Positions 50,956 through 58,038 of a stretch of 64,000 nucleotides of DNA are shown piece after piece. Each line of letters opens with the position of its first letter. Position 1 is the first letter of the stretch. The notes under the pieces are model-generated. The model saw only the letters and a program-made list of their open reading frames with translations, made no database searches and was not told where the DNA came from. Made by a program: the position numbers and the translations under genes. The DNA comes from CAVVST01 sp963750995 (GTDB lineage: Bacteria > Acidobacteriota > Vicinamibacteria > Vicinamibacterales > UBA2999). Where the stretch lies: contig CAVVST010000002.1 in NCBI GenBank assembly GCA_963750995.1, positions 682,001-746,000 on the forward strand, given 5' to 3'.

Positions 50956-51723
50956 CTACCTGCTCCCGCGGTCTTTCGCAGCCTCCAGATAAGCCTGGCA
51001 CTCGTAGTCGAGCAGTTGCACGTTCTGTTCGACCCGCCTGTATAGCGGCATCCTGATCTTCCACGGCCGCAAAAACACCTTCGGATCGTCGATGGTCGCC
51101 TCGTACGACAGGTGATCGGGGCCCGTTCGCGTCCAGCGTTCGACCAGGTGCATGTCGGCGCTGTGATAGTTACCTGATCGATCAAGCCAGTTCTGATCGC
51201 TGAAATGGATCACGTCGACGACAAGGGTGTCGCCCTCCCAGCGCCCCCGCGAATCGCCCATGATCCACGGAATCGCGCCATCCGGATGCTTGCCATTGAA
51301 CCGAATGTGCCGCGACGTATGGACGTACTGGTACAAGATGGTGATCTGGTTCGGCGTCTGCACGATCTCGAACGGGTACGGCATGTAGTTGATGCGCGGC
51401 GTGCCGACCATGAAGCATTTCGTCTCGGGATCGGCGGTCTGCCGGTTGCGGTAATTCATCTGGCGCCGGGCAAGTGCCAGCGGAAGATAGGGAATCTCGT
51501 TGCCTTCGACGATGCCCTGCCCCGCCGGGATACCGAGTTCAGCGGGATGGTCCTGGAGATTCCAGACAGCAGTATTCACCGCCTGCCAGATGCCCTGGAG
51601 ATCGGGTTGTCCATCGACCGTGCGCGGCGCGCGGTACGGCGCCGGGCCGCCCGGCGCCTGGGCGAACGTGATTGGCGCGGTCGCCACCCAGGCCGCCGCT
51701 GCCACGAACAACACCGCCCGCAC
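50956..51723 (-). CDS. Secreted WEGD-family protein
   Basis: 255 residues. The start is a GTG at 51723 overlapping the stop of the DUF6152 gene (TAGTG), which opens a signal peptide V-R-A-V-L-F-V-A-A-A-A-W-V-A. Landmarks: G-Q-P-D-L-Q-G-I-W-Q-A-V, I-V-E-G-N-E-I-P-Y, T-K-C-F-M-V-G-T-P-R-I-N-Y-M-P, H-I-R-F-N-G-K-H-P-D-G-A, S-R-G-R-W-E-G-D-T-L-V-V-D-V-I-H-F, H-L-V-E-R-W-T-R, and D-Y-E-C-Q-A-Y-L. It is very close in plan to the protein at 30517-31410, probably a direct paralogue. It is third of the trio 53068, 52127, 51723. Confidence 0.85.
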   Translation of the reverse strand: MRAVLFVAAAAWVATAPITFAQAPGGPAPYRAPRTVDGQPDLQGIWQAVNTAVWNLQDHPAELGIPAGQGIVEGNEIPYLPLALARRQMNYRNRQTADPETKCFMVGTPRINYMPYPFEIVQTPNQITILYQYVHTSRHIRFNGKHPDGAIPWIMGDSRGRWEGDTLVVDVIHFSDQNWLDRSGNYHSADMHLVERWTRTGPDHLSYEATIDDPKVFLRPWKIRMPLYRRVEQNVQLLDYECQAYLEAAKDRGSR

Positions 51724-52127
51724 TACTGCCCACCCCCGATCGGCGAGCCGGCGAACAAGGTGCGGCCATCGGGCAGCTTGACATCGGTGGCGCTGATCCG
51801 AAGCGACTGATCGAGCGAGGGATATCCGGTCACCGTGATCGTGTTCCGCGGCGGCAGGTCGGTCTGGCGCCAGCCGCGACGGTACAGCGCATTCGGGCTC
51901 CCGAATTCGACCGCCCAGTTGCGGACCTGCCCCTTCTCGTCCTTGACGTCGACGTAAAGCCACGCGTGCGGATTGGTCCACTTCATTTCGGTAATCACAC
52001 CACTCATGGTGACAGTCCGGCTGATGTCGAATTCCACGGTCAGGGAGTGATGTGCCGACAGCTCAGACCGGGCCATCGCGGCTGCACACGCCGAGGCAAT
52101 CATGAATATCGCAGTCCGCGTCTTCAT
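51723..52127 (-). CDS. DUF6152 secreted protein
   Basis: 134 residues. The signal peptide ends E-L-S-A, mature start H-H-S-L-T-V-E-F-D-I. G-V-I-T-E-M-K-W-T-N-P-H-A-W-L-Y-V-D-V-K, W-A-V-E-F-G-S-P-N-A-L-Y-R-R-G-W, and the closing L-P-D-G-R-T-L-F-A-G-S-P-I are all classic. It lies between two WEGD genes and overlaps both: its ATG overlaps the stop of 52124-53068 (ATGA) and its TAG overlaps the start of 50956-51723. This is the tightest WEGD-DUF6152-WEGD linkage in the window. Confidence 0.9.
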   Translation of the reverse strand: MKTRTAIFMIASACAAAMARSELSAHHSLTVEFDISRTVTMSGVITEMKWTNPHAWLYVDVKDEKGQVRNWAVEFGSPNALYRRGWRQTDLPPRNTITVTGYPSLDQSLRISATDVKLPDGRTLFAGSPIGGGQ

Positions 52128-53068
52128 CTCGAGCTTCCTCCCGCCGCGGCGGCCCGCTCAAAGGCCTCCTTGGCCACCCGCGCTTCGCTGGCGGAGAAGC
52201 CGGGATACGTCCTGTATCCCAGATTGCGCAGCGAGTCCGCGTTCGACTCGCCTTCGTAGCAGGACTCCTCCCAGATCTCGAAGTCGGGACGGGTATTGCG
52301 CCGGAGCGCCGAGGCCATCGTGAACGGACGCGTATACACGAGCGGGTCGTCGATCGTGATCTCCCACAGGATCGAATTGGTGTCGAACATCGTGAACCGC
52401 TCCGTCACCGTCGCGGCGTCCGTGACGAAGCGGCCCTGCTGATCGAGCCAGCCGCGCCCGACCTGGTTCTTCGTCACGACGACGAGCGCATCGCCCTCCC
52501 AGTGGCCGCGTGAATCGCCCTGCCACAACACCAGTTCTGGGGTGAGATGCGGGCGGCCGTCCAAGATGATGTTGCGGTACGCGTTGGTTTCCTCGGACAA
52601 CTGCACCAGGCGCGTCGGGGTTTGAAGCCACTGGTACTGGCCCATGTAGAGATGGCGCGGTACTCCGGACTGGAAGCACTGCGCGTTCTGATCGATGTAC
52701 TTGGCGCGGTTCTCGCGGCGCTTCACCTCGGCCCACGCCTGCATCGGCACCTTGCCGTCCGTCGGTTCGACAACGAAGCTTGGCCCGCCGTTGTCGTCGG
52801 GCGTGCGCGGATGTGCTTCGAGGTTTTCGTGCGGCGCCTGTGTGCCACCCCAGAACCCCGACAAATCAGGCTTGCCGTCGCGCGTGCGCGGCGCCTTGAA
52901 CGTCTTCGCCTTCTCGCGCGCGCAAGCCAGCAGCGGGACCGGATTGTTGTCGGGACACACCGAATCCTTGGTCGGCGGAATCGAGGGAATCTCCTGCGCT
53001 ACCGCGGGTGACGGGAGAAACAGGCACATCGCCACGACTGCGACGGCGACGCCGTCATGAATACGCAT
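52124..53068 (-). CDS. Secreted WEGD-family protein
   Basis: 314 residues from the ATG at 53068. Signal peptide: V-A-V-A-V-V-A-M-C-L-F-L-P-S-P-A-V-A. The early Cys pair (V-C-P-D-N-N-P-V-P-L-L-A-C-A) is unusual. The family core follows: G-K-P-D-L-S-G-F-W-G-G-T, A-Q-C-F-Q-S-G-V-P-R-H-L-Y, Y-R-N-I-I-L-D-G-R-P-H, S-R-G-H-W-E-G-D-A-L-V-V-V-T-K-N-Q, V-T-E-R-F-T-M-F, and E-E-S-C-Y-E-G-E. The motif is W-E-G-D-A here. A C-terminal helical extension (G-F-S-A-S-E-A-R-V-A-K-E-A-F-E-R) is not seen in relatives. It is the first gene of the trio. Confidence 0.85.
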   Translation of the reverse strand: MRIHDGVAVAVVAMCLFLPSPAVAQEIPSIPPTKDSVCPDNNPVPLLACAREKAKTFKAPRTRDGKPDLSGFWGGTQAPHENLEAHPRTPDDNGGPSFVVEPTDGKVPMQAWAEVKRRENRAKYIDQNAQCFQSGVPRHLYMGQYQWLQTPTRLVQLSEETNAYRNIILDGRPHLTPELVLWQGDSRGHWEGDALVVVTKNQVGRGWLDQQGRFVTDAATVTERFTMFDTNSILWEITIDDPLVYTRPFTMASALRRNTRPDFEIWEESCYEGESNADSLRNLGYRTYPGFSASEARVAKEAFERAAAAGGSSR

Positions 53069-53407
53069 AGCGGTGTTCTCCGGATGAAATCGTGATCCGG
53101 CGGCAAACATACCATGCAGCCCACGCGGCCGCGGTCAGGCGTCGAAGAGTGTCTCGTTTTCAGAACCCGTACGCCGCAACGGCACACGGTTGCGTCAACT
53201 CACATTAACGGGTTGAATTCGCTGCCACTGCTGCTGCCACGCGGTCGACTGTTCGTCTCGGCGTGTATCAGATCGGCGCTGTGCACACGTTTTCACTGAT
53301 TTACTGTGCACGTATAAGCCGGAGGAAAGGACCACATTATTAGACTATTGACCTCAGCGGTTCTGGCCGATGAATTGCGATGTCGGGACCACCGCTACAG
53401 TCTCCCA
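53069..53407. other. Intergenic region with repeated CTGTGCAC and an unplaced Shine-Dalgarno
   Basis: 339 nt between divergent genes. No coding sequence is visible. CTGTGCAC occurs at 53279-53286 and 53304-53311, 25 bp apart, each containing the palindrome GTGCAC. GGAGGAAAGG at 53321-53330 precedes ATT-ATT-AGA at 53336 and TTG at 53348, both in frame with the GNAT gene. Confidence 0.6.
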
Positions 53408-54049
53408 ATGTTACAGATGTCCTATCAGCCCGGAATCGACGTCGTGGGACCCACGACGCGAACCGCCGCCCCTACGGGATGGCGGGCCCGGCTGCCGGTA
53501 CTGCGAGGCACAGGGGTCATCCTGCGGGAGTTACAGGCCTTCGACGCGGCGTCTCTTCATGCGCGGCTGACCACCGACCAGGTGGCGCGCTTCATTTCCC
53601 CGCCGCCCACGACCGTCGAAGCCTTCCAGGACTTCATCCGCTGGAGCCACATTCGACGGGCCGAAGGCAAGTACGTCTGCTTTGGCGTCGTTCCCGAGGG
53701 ATCCGACCTCGCCATCGGCATCTTTCAAATTCAGTTGACCCCCAACGAGCCAGCCGAATGGGGATTTGCCCTCGGATCCGAGTTCTGGGGAACCGGCCTG
53801 TTCGTCGAGGGGGCCGTTGCGCTTATGGACTTCGCCTTCGGCGACATGGGTCTCGATCGGCTGGCAGCGCGTGCCGCCGTCAACAACGGCCGTGGCAATG
53901 GCGCGCTGCGGAAGATCGGCGCGGTTCGCGGCGTGCGTATCCGCAACGGCCTGGTCCGGAGCGGCCGGCTTCATGATCGGTACTACTGGACGTCCAGTCC
54001 CGAGGATCGGCCCCGTCGAAAGATCACGTGGGACCTCGCCGCGCAGTAG
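53408..54049 (+). CDS. GNAT family N-acetyltransferase
   Basis: 213 residues from the first ATG (53408). A GGAGG at 53321 suggests translation might begin earlier, at the in-frame TTG (53348) or even the ATT at 53336. The N-acetyltransferase fold of RimJ/RimL type: V-I-L-R-E-L-Q-A-F-D-A at the first strand, G-I-F-Q-I-Q-L-T in mid-domain, E-W-G-F-A-L-G-S-E-F-W-G-T-G-L-F-V-E-G for the acetyl-CoA loop region, and L-D-R-L-A-A-R-A-A-V-N-N-G-R-G-N after it. The acceptor is unknown. The stop is 6 nt before the GGDEF-EAL gene, so both are probably one operon. Confidence 0.85.
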   Translation: MLQMSYQPGIDVVGPTTRTAAPTGWRARLPVLRGTGVILRELQAFDAASLHARLTTDQVARFISPPPTTVEAFQDFIRWSHIRRAEGKYVCFGVVPEGSDLAIGIFQIQLTPNEPAEWGFALGSEFWGTGLFVEGAVALMDFAFGDMGLDRLAARAAVNNGRGNGALRKIGAVRGVRIRNGLVRSGRLHDRYYWTSSPEDRPRRKITWDLAAQ

Positions 54050-54055
54050 GTATGC

Positions 54056-56602
54056 ATGGTGACGGCGGGAACTCCTTCCGCAGCACGCTTCCGTAGCCTG
54101 CCAGTTCGGGCCCGCATCTTCGTCGCCGGGACGATTGCGCTCGCCGCCGTGGTGCTCGTCGCGCGGTTCCCGAACTCCGTTCCGCTGCCAGCGCTTTTTG
54201 CCGCGTTCACGATCGCCTCCTGCCTGGCCTCCGCGATGAAGGTCAAGCTGCCGCTTGGCGCGGGCTCGTCCAATCTCTCCGTGTCCTACACGGTCGATTT
54301 CGCCGGCCTGCTGATCCTCGGCGCCGGCCAGACGATGCTCATCGCCGGGTTCAGCGCGCTGACCCAGTCCACGTTCAACACCGCTCGCCGCAATCCGCTC
54401 TATCGCAAGTTGTTCAGCACGGCGGCGCTCATGCTCACGGTGCAGGGCGCCGGGTGGATGTTCACCGCGCTCGGCGGCGATGTCGGCGTGTTCGATGCCT
54501 CACTGGTCAAGCCGCTCGTCGGCGCGGCACTCGGGTATTACGTGCTGAACACCGTTCTGATGGCGGCCGCGGTCGGGCTCTCGACCGGGCAGCGCGTCTG
54601 GAAGGTGTGGCAGAGCAACTTCCTCTGGACGGCGCCGAGCTACTTCGTCGGCGCGGGTGCGGCGGCAGGTGCGGCCGGCGCCTGGGCTGCCGGGTGGGGA
54701 TGGCTGCTCCCGCTCGCGGTCGCGCCGGTCTACCTGACCTTCCGCTCCTACCGCGTCTACCTCGATCGAATTGCCGCGGAACAGCGGCATCACGAAGAGA
54801 TGAAGCGGCTTCACAGCCAGACCGTCGAAGCGCTCAAGACCGCGAAGGAGTCCGAACAGCGTTACGCCCTCGCTGCGGCGGGGTCGAACGACGGCCTCTG
54901 GGACTGGGACCTGGTGTCGGATGTTTTCTACGCCTCGGAACGCTGGAAGCTGATGCTCGGCCTCCCCGCCGAAGCGCCGCTCGCCCACGCCCACGACTGG
55001 TTCAGCCACGTGCATGCCGAGGATCTCGTGGAGTTGCGCACGGTCCTCGATCGTCACCTGGCCGGTGAGGCGCCGCACTTCGAGCACGAGTACCGCATGA
55101 GGCACCGGGACGGGTCAGACCGGTGGATTCTCTGCCGCGGCGTCGCGGTCCGCAACGAGTCCGGCACCCCGGTTCGGATGGCCGGCTCGCACACGGACAT
55201 CACCGAACGGCGTCGCATCCAGGACGATCTGGCCCACGCCGCGCTGCACGACGACCTGACCGGCCTGGCGAACCGGACGCTCTTTACCGCCCTGCTCGAG
55301 CGATCGCTCGCGCGCGCGCGCCGCTCGCACACCTACGTCTGCGCGGTGCTGTTCGTGGACATCGACCACTTCAAGCTGGTCAACGACAGCCTCGGCCACC
55401 TCGTCGGCGACAAGTTCCTCGTGTCGATGGGCAAGCGCTTCCACGAGCATCTCCGTCCCGGCGACGTGCTCGCGCGCCTCGGCGGCGACGAGTTCGCCGT
55501 GCTTCTCGACGATATTCCGGACGTGGGCACGGCCACCGCCATCGCCGACCGCCTGCACGCCTCGCTGCTGCAGCCGATCGACCTGGAAGGACGCGAGGTC
55601 TACACGTCCGCGAGCATCGGTATCGCCTTCGGCAGCAGCCGCTACCTGCGATCCGAGGATCTTCTTCGCGACGCGGACACCGCGATGTACCGCGCAAAGG
55701 CGCTGGGCCGATCGCAGTGCCAGATTTTCGACCCGTCGATGCATGCGTCCGCAATCCAGCGGCTGACGCTCGAAACACAGATGCGGCGGGCGCTGGAGCG
55801 GCAGGAGTTCAGCGTCGCGTACCAACCGATCATCCAGCTCGACTCGAACGAGGTGTGTGGATTCGAAGCGCTCGTCCGGTGGGAACGGCCCGACGGAACC
55901 GCCACGCAACCATCGGAGTTCATTCCGGTCGCAGAGGAAACCGGCCTGATCGTGCCGCTCACGAACTGGGTGCTGAAAGAAGCCTCGCGCCAGGTCTCCG
56001 AGTGGCAGAAAGCATTCCAGCGTCCGTTGACGCTGACGGTGAATATCTCCGCGAAGCTGTTCGACCGTCCCTCGCTCGTCGACGAAGTCCGATCGGCGAT
56101 CGTCGACAGCGGTCTGCTGCCGCGCACGCTGCGGCTCGAGATCACCGAGAGCTTCCTCGCCAACGGATCCGACGCCGTCGTGCAGCGGCTCGACGAACTG
56201 CGCTCGATTCCTGTCGAGCTCTACCTCGACGACTTCGGCACCGGCTTTTCCTCACTGAGCTACCTGCACCGCTACCGCCTCGACGCGCTCAAGATCGATC
56301 AGTCGTTCATCAGCCGCATGGGCGGGATGTTCAACGACTCCCCAATCGTCAGCAGCATTGTCAACCTGGCGCGCGAACTCGGCATGGGTGTGATCGCGGA
56401 AGGCGTCGAGACCGCGCAGCAGGCGAGCCAGCTGATGGCGCTCGAATGCCCGCAGGCGCAGGGCTTCCTGTTCTCGCGGCCGCTGCCCGCCGCCGACGCA
56501 TACGCGTTTCTTTCGACTCGGCCGCTCCTCAAGGCCGACCCCACCCCCGCCCACAAAGAGGCCACCGTCAGGGTCGAATCGTCGGGCGGCGCGATCCGCT
56601 GA
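54056..56602 (+). CDS. Membrane PAS-GGDEF-EAL c-di-GMP signalling protein
   Basis: 848 residues. Residues 15-235 contain about seven membrane helices (an MASE-type sensor), then a helical linker. A PAS domain at about 265-385 includes D-G-L-W-D-W-D-L and ends D-I-T-E-R-R-R. GGDEF at about 390-560: D-D-L-T-G-L-A-N-R and R-L-G-G-D-E-F-A-V-L-L, so the active-site G-G-D-E-F is intact. EAL at about 575-825: G-F-E-A-L-V-R-W keeps E-A-L, with I-T-E-S, D-D-F-G-T-G-F-S-S-L-S-Y and K-I-D-Q-S-F. Both domains keep catalytic residues, so it could make and degrade c-di-GMP. It acts at the inner membrane. Intact over 2.5 kb. Confidence 0.92.
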   Translation: MVTAGTPSAARFRSLPVRARIFVAGTIALAAVVLVARFPNSVPLPALFAAFTIASCLASAMKVKLPLGAGSSNLSVSYTVDFAGLLILGAGQTMLIAGFSALTQSTFNTARRNPLYRKLFSTAALMLTVQGAGWMFTALGGDVGVFDASLVKPLVGAALGYYVLNTVLMAAAVGLSTGQRVWKVWQSNFLWTAPSYFVGAGAAAGAAGAWAAGWGWLLPLAVAPVYLTFRSYRVYLDRIAAEQRHHEEMKRLHSQTVEALKTAKESEQRYALAAAGSNDGLWDWDLVSDVFYASERWKLMLGLPAEAPLAHAHDWFSHVHAEDLVELRTVLDRHLAGEAPHFEHEYRMRHRDGSDRWILCRGVAVRNESGTPVRMAGSHTDITERRRIQDDLAHAALHDDLTGLANRTLFTALLERSLARARRSHTYVCAVLFVDIDHFKLVNDSLGHLVGDKFLVSMGKRFHEHLRPGDVLARLGGDEFAVLLDDIPDVGTATAIADRLHASLLQPIDLEGREVYTSASIGIAFGSSRYLRSEDLLRDADTAMYRAKALGRSQCQIFDPSMHASAIQRLTLETQMRRALERQEFSVAYQPIIQLDSNEVCGFEALVRWERPDGTATQPSEFIPVAEETGLIVPLTNWVLKEASRQVSEWQKAFQRPLTLTVNISAKLFDRPSLVDEVRSAIVDSGLLPRTLRLEITESFLANGSDAVVQRLDELRSIPVELYLDDFGTGFSSLSYLHRYRLDALKIDQSFISRMGGMFNDSPIVSSIVNLARELGMGVIAEGVETAQQASQLMALECPQAQGFLFSRPLPAADAYAFLSTRPLLKADPTPAHKEATVRVESSGGAIR

Positions 56603-56658
56603 AGTGCGCTAAGCTGGGGCTGCCCAGCCTAGGGATCTCCTTTTCCAGGAGGCGCTTC

Positions 56659-57051
56659 GTGAATCACACACTGCTGACCCTGGCGATCGTGGCCCTCTTT
56701 ACGGGCGTCACCGCCAGCGCCCACCATTCGTTCGCGGCCTACTATTTCGAAAATCAGTCGACGACGCTCGAGGGGGAAGTACAGGAATTCCAGCTTCGGA
56801 GTCCGCATGCGCTGCTGCTGGTCAGGGCGAGGACTCCAGAGGGAAATGTGGAGACCTATACAGCCGAGTGGAGCAATCCCCGCCGGCTCACCCAGTCTGG
56901 CGTCAACAAGGACACGTTGAAACCCGGAGACCTGGTCGTGCTGACCGGCAGTCCGGGACGCAACCCGGCGGAGCGCAAGCTACACCTTAAGGGAATTCGA
57001 CGCCCGGCCGACGGGTGGGCCTACGGCACGGCGCGCCGCGGCACGCGCTAG
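56659..57051 (+). CDS. DUF6152 secreted protein
   Basis: 130 residues from a GTG at 56659 with CAGGAGG upstream. The signal peptide ends V-T-A-S-A, mature start H-H-S-F-A-A-Y-Y-F. This is the most divergent copy: S-P-H-A-L-L-L-V-R-A replaces N-P-H, and V-E-T-Y-T-A-E-W-S-N-P-R-R replaces the Trp strand. L-K-P-G-D-L-V-V-L-T-G-S-P-G-R-N resembles the copy at 46732. The only DUF6152 gene here on the plus strand and the only one without a WEGD or NHL neighbour. It stands alone after the GGDEF-EAL gene. Confidence 0.85.
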   Translation: MNHTLLTLAIVALFTGVTASAHHSFAAYYFENQSTTLEGEVQEFQLRSPHALLLVRARTPEGNVETYTAEWSNPRRLTQSGVNKDTLKPGDLVVLTGSPGRNPAERKLHLKGIRRPADGWAYGTARRGTR

Positions 57052-57182
57052 CCCACTCCGAGGTCGTCGGATCGATGATGTGGCGGACCTGGCTGACGCA
57101 GTTGGCCGGGAACCCGCCACGCTTCGCTTGCTCGCGGACGGCCGTTGCATCCGGCGACTTCGGCATGCTTCCCTCCGATTTG

Positions 57183-57521
57183 TTAGCCGCGGCGCGGGGC
57201 CCGGCGTAAAAAACCCGTGCGAGCGGGCGTCCGCGGTGCCGGGCGCGCGGGCCGGCGTAGATCCGGAAAAATCTGAAACAGATCCTTCAGCGGCCCTCCG
57301 TGCAGGTCGCGTACGAGTTTTGGTTTCCGTGGGTTGGGCGGCTTTCCTGCGGAATGTTCCTCCGGCGGACGCGCCACGTGCGGCAACGGCGCATGCGACA
57401 TCGGATCGCCGCCAGGCGTTTTGGCGATCGGCCGTGGAGGTGGAACCCTCGTCGCGCGCCGCGGCGGCGGAACAGCACCGAGCGGCGTGCGTGGTGGCCG
57501 GCTCATCCGGAGCGTGATCAT
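57183..57521 (-). CDS. Possible small Pro/Arg-rich protein
   Basis: 112 codons from an ATG at 57521. It is Pro- and Arg-rich (R-P-P-R-T-P-L-G-A-V-P-P-P-R-R). It has one ordered-looking segment: L-V-R-D-L-H-G-G-P-L-K-D-L-F-Q-I-F-P-D-L. No family recognised and no clear ribosome binding site. It may be a spurious high-GC frame. The region from 57052 to 57592 otherwise holds no gene I can support. Confidence 0.3.
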   Translation of the reverse strand: MITLRMSRPPRTPLGAVPPPRRATRVPPPRPIAKTPGGDPMSHAPLPHVARPPEEHSAGKPPNPRKPKLVRDLHGGPLKDLFQIFPDLRRPARPAPRTPARTGFLRRAPRRG

Positions 57522-57592
57522 ACATCGGGCAATGAATTTGCTTCCGCCGCGCCGGCTGCGAGCAGTAGCTCGCGCAAGGAGCGGCACGCGAC

Positions 57593-57970
57593 ATGGCAAA
57601 ACGTGGAGCAAGGAAAAAAGGCGCACGGAAAACGGGTACGCGCAAGGGCGTGCGCAAGACCGGTGCGCGCAAGATGACGGGCGGCCGGAAAACCGGGCGC
57701 AAGACCGGCGGACGCAAAGCCGGCGCGCGCAAGACCGGCTCACGCAAGACCGGCTCACGCAAGACCGGCAACCGCGGCGTGGGCGGCCGCAGTGCGCGCA
57801 AGGCAACGGCACGCAAGAGCGCAGCGCGTCGGGGCGGCGCGCGTACGATTCCGCCTCGCACGTCGCCTGCTCGCGAAGCGATAGCGGCCGGTGCGAGCGA
57901 GGACATGTTTGCTGGCGTCGAAGAGCGCGACATGGACGGCATGCCGCCCGATGACGACGACCTCGCGTAG
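57593..57970 (+). CDS. Histone H1-like basic repeat protein with acidic tail
   Basis: 125 residues. Residues 1-80 are built from repeats of four to six residues of the A/S/T-R-K-T-G or G-R-K-T-G type, very rich in Lys, Arg, Gly and Ala. The last 35 residues are acidic (S-E-D-M-F-A-G-V-E-E-R-D-M-D-G-M-P-P-D-D-D-D). The DNA shows the unit CGCAAGACCGGC repeated in near-tandem form. The composition fits a nucleoid-associated protein of the bacterial histone H1-like group, where the basic repeats bind DNA. The acidic tail could restrain the basic part. The start ATG (57593) is preceded by GCGACATG with weak ribosome binding. Confidence 0.7.
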   Translation: MAKRGARKKGARKTGTRKGVRKTGARKMTGGRKTGRKTGGRKAGARKTGSRKTGSRKTGNRGVGGRSARKATARKSAARRGGARTIPPRTSPAREAIAAGASEDMFAGVEERDMDGMPPDDDDLA

Positions 57971-58038
57971 GCACGAAGACACGAAGCAGACGAGAAGACG
58001 AAGAAGACGAGACCAGGAAGCCGTGCGATGATGGGGCC

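Noticed and set aside
55123..57051. 642-codon frame within the GGDEF-EAL gene
   Set aside because: Arg/Pro-rich shadow of the real frame. Only its last 130 codons, from 56659, are a real gene (DUF6152).
57040..57167. Short minus-strand ORF starting M-P-K-S-P-D-A-T-A after GGAGGGAAGC
   Set aside because: The ribosome site is good, but the frame stops after about 39 codons. A more protein-like reading (G-G-F-P-A-N-C-V-S-Q-V-R) needs a frameshift. Not enough to call; a decayed small gene is possible.
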